NCBI GenBank assembly: GCA_021792335.1
Contig: JAJYUW010000008.1
Span: 1 to 38,526 of the forward strand
DNA: 38,526 nt
Direction of reading: 5' to 3'
Origin: Pseudomonadota bacterium
GTDB lineage: Bacteria; Pseudomonadota; Gammaproteobacteria; Burkholderiales; Sulfuricellaceae
Position 1 is the first letter of the stretch, and every line of letters begins with the position of its first letter. The notes under the pieces were generated by a model. The model ran no database searches and was not told the DNA's origin. It was given only the letters and a program-made list of their open reading frames with translations. The position numbers were made by a program, and so were the translations under genes. Shown one piece after another: positions 33,264 through 38,526 of this stretch.

Positions 33264-34376
33264 TCAGTCCAGAACGGCCTCCGGCGCCATCGCCGGATAG
33301 CCGAGATCGGCGGCAAGGCCGGCATGGGTTACATGGCCAAGATGCAGGTTGAGCCCGTTGCGCAATCCAGTATCCGCTTTCAGCGCTACACGGTAACCCT
33401 TGCCGGCAAGCTGCAGGACATAGGGCAGGGTGGCGTTGGTCAGCGCCTGTGTCGAGGTGCGCGCGCAGGCTGCCGGCATGTTGGTTACGCAGTAATGTAC
33501 CACGCCTTCCTCGATGTAAGTCGGGCTGGAGTGGGTGGTGGGGCGGGAGGTGTCGGCGCAGCCGCCCTGGTCGATCGCCACGTCCACTAGCACCGAGCCG
33601 GGTCTCATGCGTTGGATGAGATTGCGGCCCAGAAGTTTTGGCGCGCGCTTGCCGGGCAGCAGTATCGAGCCGACCACCAGGTCGGCTTCGCTCACCAGTT
33701 CCTCGATTGCATGGGCTTCGGAATAGCGCGTTCTGATATGACCGTCGAAAACCTCGTCGAGGTGGCGCAGACGCGGCAGGCTGATGTCCAGCAGGGCGAC
33801 ATCTGCCCCCAAGCCCAATGCCATCCTGGCGGCATGGGTGCCGACCGTGCCTGCGCCCAGCACCACCACCTTGCCGGGGAGAACGCCGGGGACGCCGCCG
33901 AGCAACACGCCGCTGCCGCCATTGGCAAGCTGCAGCGAGGCGGCGCCGGCCTGGATGGCAATTCGTCCGGCCACTTCCGACATCGGTGTGAGCAGGGGCA
34001 GCGCACCATGGGGGTCAGTGACGGTTTCATAGGCGATGCCGACGATCTTGCGTTCCATCAGGCGCCGGGCGAGATCCGGGTCGGCGGCCAGATGCAGATA
34101 GGTGAACAGCACCTGTCCTTCGCTGAGCAGCGGAATTTCGCTTTCCTGCGGCTCCTTGACCTTGACGATCAAGGGGCAGGCGTACGCTTCGGCGGCGGAA
34201 GCGGCGATCCGGGCGCCCGCCGACTGGTACTGGGCATCGCTGAAGCCGATGCGCTCGCCGGCACGGTTTTCCACCCGCACCTCATGGCCGGCATCGATCA
34301 GCGCCCGCACGCCCGCGGGCGTGATGCCGACGCGGTATTCGTGGTCCTTGATTTCCCTGGGAACGCCGATCAGCAT
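33264..34376 (-). CDS. ald: Alanine dehydrogenase (NAD-dependent)
   Basis: 370 aa, ATG 34376. MLIGVPREIKDHEYRVGITP then AGVRALIDAGHEVRVENRAG is the family start. Substrate-binding K in VKVKEPQ and His in FTYLHLA, the nucleotide-binding GAGTVGTHAARMALGLGADV, and a substrate-loop-type C-terminal region (NMPAACARTSTQALTNATLP) are intact. It converts alanine to pyruvate and ammonia, feeding carbon and nitrogen metabolism. It is 7 bp downstream of pyrD on the same strand (34384), suggesting co-transcription. Confidence 0.96.
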   Translation of the reverse strand: MLIGVPREIKDHEYRVGITPAGVRALIDAGHEVRVENRAGERIGFSDAQYQSAGARIAASAAEAYACPLIVKVKEPQESEIPLLSEGQVLFTYLHLAADPDLARRLMERKIVGIAYETVTDPHGALPLLTPMSEVAGRIAIQAGAASLQLANGGSGVLLGGVPGVLPGKVVVLGAGTVGTHAARMALGLGADVALLDISLPRLRHLDEVFDGHIRTRYSEAHAIEELVSEADLVVGSILLPGKRAPKLLGRNLIQRMRPGSVLVDVAIDQGGCADTSRPTTHSSPTYIEEGVVHYCVTNMPAACARTSTQALTNATLPYVLQLAGKGYRVALKADTGLRNGLNLHLGHVTHAGLAADLGYPAMAPEAVLD

Positions 34377-34383
34377 GGCTATC

Positions 34384-35424
34384 TCACTTCACTTTGCAAG
34401 ACATGCATTCGGCGTTTTCGATTTCCCCCGCGCACTCCGCCAACAGTTCCGGGCCGCGGTAGATCAGGCCAGTGTAGATCTGCACCAGGCTGGCGCCGGC
34501 CTGGATTTTTTCTGCCGCGTCTAGCCCGTTGAGGATGCCGCCGACGCCGATGATGGGGATTTTTCCCTGCAAGGCGATGGAGAGTTGCTTGATCACGGCG
34601 GTGGATTTCTTGCGTACCGGCGCGCCGGAAAGTCCGCCGCTTTCCTCCGCATGGGGCAGCCCCTCCACACCTTCGCGTCCGATGGTGGTGTTGGTGGCAA
34701 TGACGCCGTCTATGCCGTGTTTCAGCAGCAGATCGGCAATCGCGATGACTTGTTCCGTATCGAGATCGGGCGCGATTTTCAGGGCCAGCGGTACGTATTT
34801 GCCATGCTGTTCGGCGAGCGACTTCTGCTCCGCCTTCAGCGCGGCAAGCAGATTCTCCAGTTCGTCCGACTGCTGCAGTTGGCGCAGGTTCTTGGTGTTG
34901 GGCGAGGAAATGTTGACCGCGACATAGCTGGCGTAAGGATAGACCTTGCGCAAACAGGTCAGGTAATCGTCGGCGGCCTTTTCGATCGGCGTGTCGAAGT
35001 TCTTGCCGATGTTGATGCCGAGTATGCCCTTGTAGCTGCTGCGCTTGACGCTGCTGACCAGGTAGTCCACGCCCTTGTTGTTGAAGCCCATGCGGTTGAT
35101 GATCGCGTTTGCCTTCGGCAGGCGAAACAGGCGCGGCTGCGGGTTGCCGGGCTGGGGGCGGGGCGTGACCGTGCCGATCTCGATGAAGCCGAAGCCGAGC
35201 GCGCCGAGCGCATCGATATAGTCGCCGTTTTTGTCCATCCCAGCGGCGAGGCCGACCGGGTTGGGGAAGTTCAGGCCCATTACGGTGCGGGGCCTTGCCT
35301 TGACGCGCGGGGCGAGCAGGCACAGCATGCCGAGCCGGTGGGCATCGCGCATGGCGCGCAGGCCCAAACCGTGAGCGGTTTCGGCGTCGAAACTGAAAAA
35401 TATGGAACGGATGAATGAGTACAT
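34384..35424 (-). CDS. pyrD: Dihydroorotate dehydrogenase (quinone), class 2
   Basis: 346 aa from ATG 35424 ([20 protein letters not shown]); an in-frame extension of 33 codons is not family-like. The N-terminal amphipathic helices bind the membrane and quinone pool. FMN barrel motifs include [27 protein letters not shown], catalytic Ser loop [14 protein letters not shown], and [28 protein letters not shown] binds FMN phosphate. It oxidises dihydroorotate in pyrimidine synthesis, passing electrons to quinone. A C-terminal [14 protein letters not shown] includes two cysteines of no known role. Confidence 0.95.
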   Translation of the reverse strand: MYSFIRSIFFSFDAETAHGLGLRAMRDAHRLGMLCLLAPRVKARPRTVMGLNFPNPVGLAAGMDKNGDYIDALGALGFGFIEIGTVTPRPQPGNPQPRLFRLPKANAIINRMGFNNKGVDYLVSSVKRSSYKGILGINIGKNFDTPIEKAADDYLTCLRKVYPYASYVAVNISSPNTKNLRQLQQSDELENLLAALKAEQKSLAEQHGKYVPLALKIAPDLDTEQVIAIADLLLKHGIDGVIATNTTIGREGVEGLPHAEESGGLSGAPVRKKSTAVIKQLSIALQGKIPIIGVGGILNGLDAAEKIQAGASLVQIYTGLIYRGPELLAECAGEIENAECMSCKVK

Positions 35425-35503
35425 GCCGCATTTTACCCCCGAACCTGCGACAAAATGCAACCCGGACGCTAGAATGGGTAAGGAATCAGCCCATAAAAAT
35501 CGG

Positions 35504-35639
35504 TTGAACCGCCAGGAAGTCAAGGACGCCGGGTAATGACGAAGAAAAGGTCGTTTAGCCGAATCACACTATGGGCGATCTGCAAGCATCCGGTTACGGC
35601 ATGAATTTCTTGGCGTCCTTGGCGTCTTTGCGGTTTCAA
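35504..35639. repeat. 136-bp imperfect inverted-repeat element between pyrD and an unknown gene
   Basis: Left arm 35504-35530 (TTGAACCGCCAGGAAGTCAA then GGACGCC) pairs with the right arm 35612-35639 (GGCGTCCTTGGCGTCTTTGC then GGTTTCAA) with a few mismatches. The 80-nt spacer holds no recognisable gene. It belongs to the widespread 'accgcaaagacgccaagg' type of interspersed palindromic element. It fills most of the 225-bp gap 35425-35649. Confidence 0.7.
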
Positions 35640-35649
35640 TAGCCGTTTT

Positions 35650-36423
35650 TTATAGGCTTTTGAGCCGCAGGATATCCTCAGTTCGGGTTTTACTTATTTC
35701 CTTGACGGCCATGCGGAAAAACGGTCGCAGTGTTTTCTTCAGATGCGGTTCGACTTCCGCATTCTGAATGTTTTTCAGAACACAAAAAATCGCCAGGGCA
35801 TAGACGAATTCATCCTCGGTCAGGTATCCCAGTGTTTGCACGGACGTTCCGCAGCCCGAGCATCCGCCTCTGCAGACCGTCAACGCGCTGTTTGCCAGGA
35901 ATAATCCGAAACCCATGAATACCGCCAGTAAATCCGATGCGGGTCCTCGAAGTTCTTCTCCTCCGGGTGAACCCTCCTCGATTGCTCTACCCAAGTGGTA
36001 TGCGAGTTGTTGCGCAAATGCCGCGATCAGTGCATGCGGTTTTCTGATCATGGCGGGATCGAATGCAATTGGAATGCTCTGCTTTTCCCCCTCGATGGAT
36101 ACAGCGCCCTGCGGGCCTCTTGGCGTAGCGCTGGATATGGCCGGCGGGGGCTCCGGATTTGTGCCGGGGGCGAGTGCGGCCAGTTCGCACGGCCAGCCTT
36201 GCATGCCCGCATAGGCCCTTACCCGCCCGAAGGCTGCCGAGATCCTTTCTTCCGCGGTGTCCAATGCTTTATCCGGGAAATGCCGGTCGGTAGGGGTGAC
36301 TAGAATGGTGTCTTGATAAAAGACTTCGCCCCCGAAATTCCTTAGAGCCCAGGCATAGGCGTTGAATAACCATACTGTACTGCCTTCGTCAAGCAAAGGC
36401 TTGCTGCGAAATAGGCCTAACAT
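35650..36423 (-). CDS. Uncharacterised protein, possibly a degenerate zinc metallopeptidase
   Basis: 257 aa from ATG 36423 (MLGLFRSKPLLDEGSTVWLF); GTG 36435 is a possible earlier start. Neither has a good Shine-Dalgarno. In the middle, AFAQQLAYHLGRAIEE (136-150) occupies the place where, by memory, related proteins have a HELAH zinc motif, followed by ASDLLAVFMGFGLFLANSAL (162-181). Here the motif reads QQLAY (138-142), so all three catalytic residues would be lost. A Cys-rich CRGGCSGCG (184-192) follows the helix and could bind a metal. No signal peptide. Function unknown. Confidence 0.65.
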   Translation of the reverse strand: MLGLFRSKPLLDEGSTVWLFNAYAWALRNFGGEVFYQDTILVTPTDRHFPDKALDTAEERISAAFGRVRAYAGMQGWPCELAALAPGTNPEPPPAISSATPRGPQGAVSIEGEKQSIPIAFDPAMIRKPHALIAAFAQQLAYHLGRAIEEGSPGGEELRGPASDLLAVFMGFGLFLANSALTVCRGGCSGCGTSVQTLGYLTEDEFVYALAIFCVLKNIQNAEVEPHLKKTLRPFFRMAVKEISKTRTEDILRLKSL

Positions 36424-36528
36424 AGTCGTTGACACCGATTACTGGCTAATGCCGGTTAGTAAAAAAGCAAACGAACAGTATGAATTATCCGCGCTGCAAT
36501 GTCATCGGCGGGTATTGAGATACGTTGC

Positions 36529-36546
36529 GGCCGAATGAATTCGGCC
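36529..36546. repeat. 18-bp palindrome upstream of the unknown gene
   Basis: GGCCGAAT-GA-ATTCGGCC is a perfect 8-bp-arm palindrome within the 182-bp non-coding gap 36424-36605. The flanking sequence 'gttgcggccgaatgaattcggccctac' is a commonly seen intergenic motif. Confidence 0.6.
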
Positions 36547-36605
36547 CTACAAGAAAATCACGCAAATTCACCATGACTGCCTACCAGGCTCGCTTACCGC
36601 AAAGC

Positions 36606-36980
36606 TCAAGCGAACAGGCGGTGCGAAAGATAGAACGCCAGAAACAAGCCCATGGCGACGAGCAGGGCAGCCAGCAATATATCCGGCAAGGTGGAGGGCG
36701 AAGCGCCTTGCTCCGCCCGGTCAATTTCCCTTTCCAGCAGAATGAAGCGCCCCGTTGCCACCGCGATCATCGCGGTTCCCAGCAGCACCAGGGCCAGACC
36801 CAGCAGCGCCGCATCATGTTCGCTGGCTACCGGGACTCGTTTCAGGGAAATACTGGTAATATTAAGAAAAATCGTGAACTTTTCCACCAGGAAGCCGAAT
36901 GCCATAATAGCGATGCTGGTGCGTATCCAGGCCAGGAACGTCCGTTCATTGGCGGAATGGTCGCCGAAATTGCGTTTCAT
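36606..36980 (-). CDS. DUF202 (YidH-type) small inner membrane protein
   Basis: 124 aa, ATG 36980. The family signature NERTFLAWIRTSIAIMAFGF (11-30) forms the first membrane helix, with helices also at about 59-80 and 99-121. Function is unknown in all members. It lies 28 bp downstream of the phosphomannomutase start-side neighbour's stop? No: the upstream gene on this strand ends at 37009, so the two are close (28 bp) and likely co-transcribed. Confidence 0.87.
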   Translation of the reverse strand: MKRNFGDHSANERTFLAWIRTSIAIMAFGFLVEKFTIFLNITSISLKRVPVASEHDAALLGLALVLLGTAMIAVATGRFILLEREIDRAEQGASPSTLPDILLAALLVAMGLFLAFYLSHRLFA

Positions 36981-37008
36981 GGCTTTTGTCCTTTTCCCAT
37001 AATCAAAT

Positions 37009-38385
37009 TTAAAATGGCAGCGTCAAATCCGGCGCCGCCGCCAGCAGCACTTCCCGAAACTCACCCTGTATCCGCTTCAGCGCCGCCTCGTTATCCCCCT
37101 CGAAGCGCAGCACGATCACCGGCGTGGTGTTGGAAGGCCGCATCAGACCGAAGCCATCAGCGTACTCTACCCGCAGACCATCGAGAGCGATGATTTCCCT
37201 GGCGCTGGGGAACCTGGCAGTCTTCCGCAGCCGGTCGATCAACGCGTAATGCGCGCTTTCCTCCATCCTGATCTGCAGTTCCGGCGTATTCACCGTGTCC
37301 GGCAGGCCGTGCAGGGTGGCGTCGATGTCCGCCTGCCGGGAGAGAAATTCGAGCATGCGCGCGCCGGCGTAAAGGCCGTCGTCGAAGCCGTACCAGCGTT
37401 CCTTGAAGAAGATGTGGCCGCTCATTTCGCCCGCCAGCAGGGCGCCGGTTTCCTGCATTTTGGCCTTGATGAAGGAGTGGCCGGTCTTCCACAGCAGCGG
37501 CCTGCCGCCGCGTTCGCGGATCCATGAGAACAGGTTGCGGGTGGATTTGACGTCGAAGATGATTTCCGCGCCGGGGTTGCGTGACAGCACGTCCTGGGCG
37601 AACAGCATCAGCTGGCGGTCGGGGAAGATGATCCGGCCATCCTTGGTGACCACGCCCAGGCGGTCGCCGTCGCCGTCGAAGGCGAAGCCGATTTCGGCGT
37701 CGCTGGTTTTGAGGCGTGCGATCAGGTCGCGCAGGTTTTCCGGCACCGAGGGGTCGGGGTGGTGGTTGGGGAAGCTGCCGTCAACGATGCAGAACATTTC
37801 CTCCACCTCGCAGCCCATGTCGCGGAAGAGCATGGGTGCGAATGCGCCGGCTACGCCGTTGCCGCAGTCGACGATGATCTTCATCTTGCGCGCCAGTTTG
37901 ACGTCGGAAACGATGCGCTGGATGTATTCGCCGGCGATGTCGTGGCTGCTGTAACCGCCGCTGCCGTTGACCAGGTCGTTGTTCTCCAGCCGTACCCGCA
38001 GTGCCTGGATCGCGTCGCCGGACAGGGTTTCGCCGCCCAGCACCATTTTCAGGCCGTTATAGTCGGGCGGGTTGTGGCTGCCGGTGAGCATGACCGCGGA
38101 GTGGGTGTTGAGCTGGTGGGCGGCGAAATAGGTCATGGGCGTGGCGACCAGGCCCAGATCGATGACGTCGATGCCGCTTTTGCGGATGCCGCGCGCCAGA
38201 GCGCCCGCCAGTTCAGGGCCTGAGAGGCGGCCGTCGCGACCGATGGCGATGGCGGTTTGTTTGCGCGCCACCGCTTCGGAGCCGATGGCATGGCCGATGG
38301 CTGCGACGATTTCGGGGGTGAGTGTTTTTCCCACGATACCGCGGATGTCGTAGGCTTTGAAGATTTCCTTGGGGAGTGTGGTCAT
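37009..38385 (-). CDS. Phosphomannomutase/phosphoglucomutase (AlgC/ManB type)
   Basis: 458 aa, ATG 38385. FKAYDIRGIVGKTLTPEI at the N-terminus, phosphoserine loop LTGSHNPPDYNGLKM, Mg-binding FAFDGDGDRLGVV and the sugar-ring specificity region GEMSGHIFF, plus the C-terminal phosphate loop RPSNTTPVIVLRFEGDNEAA. It interconverts hexose 1- and 6-phosphates for LPS, exopolysaccharide and glycogen precursor supply, so it connects to glgA/glgP in the same window. It reads into the DUF202 gene with a 28-bp gap. Confidence 0.95.
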   Translation of the reverse strand: MTTLPKEIFKAYDIRGIVGKTLTPEIVAAIGHAIGSEAVARKQTAIAIGRDGRLSGPELAGALARGIRKSGIDVIDLGLVATPMTYFAAHQLNTHSAVMLTGSHNPPDYNGLKMVLGGETLSGDAIQALRVRLENNDLVNGSGGYSSHDIAGEYIQRIVSDVKLARKMKIIVDCGNGVAGAFAPMLFRDMGCEVEEMFCIVDGSFPNHHPDPSVPENLRDLIARLKTSDAEIGFAFDGDGDRLGVVTKDGRIIFPDRQLMLFAQDVLSRNPGAEIIFDVKSTRNLFSWIRERGGRPLLWKTGHSFIKAKMQETGALLAGEMSGHIFFKERWYGFDDGLYAGARMLEFLSRQADIDATLHGLPDTVNTPELQIRMEESAHYALIDRLRKTARFPSAREIIALDGLRVEYADGFGLMRPSNTTPVIVLRFEGDNEAALKRIQGEFREVLLAAAPDLTLPF

Positions 38386-38526
38386 GGAGATTCCGTAGCA
38401 GGGTTGCGTTGATCCTGCACCGAATTATGAAGGTTTTGCGCTGGCATTGCCACAGTGGAACCTGTCGCGAATAGGGAGAAGAAACAACAGGGGCGGGTAT
38501 GCCGCTGCCCCGTTTACGGTTGGCAA
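38386..38526. other. Upstream region of the phosphomannomutase gene to the window edge
   Basis: 141 bp with no recognisable gene. It must contain the promoter of the minus-strand gene; CATAAT on the minus strand (near 38424-38429) is a candidate -10. Confidence 0.3.

Noticed and set aside
1-38526. CRISPR array, tRNA or rRNA genes, insertion sequences
   Set aside because: No regularly spaced repeats, cloverleaf-like sequences, rRNA-like stretches or transposase frames were recognised. The palindromic repeats present have no transposase nearby.

Overview
The window is a 38.5 kb piece of a bacterial chromosome, most likely from a chemolithotrophic or metal/sulfur-handling betaproteobacterium (Nitrosomonadales-like). 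This placement rests on protein character and gene order: an orn/M48 peptidase/rsgA neighbourhood, an rsxABCDGE-nth operon, chrBA, two SulP transporters and a TauE/SafE operon. It is an inference, not a database match. No rRNA, tRNA, CRISPR array, transposase or phage gene was seen.

Layout. 1-3579: a Pat-type acyl-CoA synthetase/GNAT protein acetyltransferase (cut by the window edge) divergent from a class II HDAC-like deacetylase. 3646-5070: a tiny secreted Lys/Arg-rich protein, a DUF4337 membrane protein and a PAP2 phosphatase. 5049-8112: rsgA, a small cytochrome c and an M48 peptidase on the minus strand, with orn divergent. 8139-12220: a DUF3417-type alpha-glucan phosphorylase and glycogen synthase glgA, converging with overlapping stop codons.

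12393-17599 is a sulfate/chromate region. A SulP-STAS transporter is divergent from chrB-chrA, followed by a 42-codon remnant that looks like both ends of a chrC-type superoxide dismutase, an intact rhodanese gene, and an MFS transporter remnant that also keeps both ends but has lost its middle. The operon appears to be eroding by internal deletions.

17667-25046 is the most interesting region. A sigma-54-type response regulator and its membrane histidine kinase face a 66-aa gene preceded by a textbook -24/-12 sigma-54 promoter (20757-20772) with two TGCA-type dyads about 170-190 bp upstream of the expected transcription start. Downstream lie a second SulP-STAS transporter and a convergent operon of a TauE/SafE permease translationally coupled to an uncharacterised two-helix membrane protein. 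I propose a sulfur-oxyanion sensing and transport regulon.

25180-38385: DUF1841 and FIST proteins, the rsxABCDGE-nth operon (Rnf-type electron transport complex plus endonuclease III), alanine dehydrogenase, pyrD, a protein that may be a degenerate zinc metallopeptidase, a DUF202 membrane protein and a phosphomannomutase/phosphoglucomutase.

Short palindromic repeats of several types sit at many gene boundaries in the window. In two places, the ends of glgA and rsxC, they have become coding sequence and extend the protein C-terminus.
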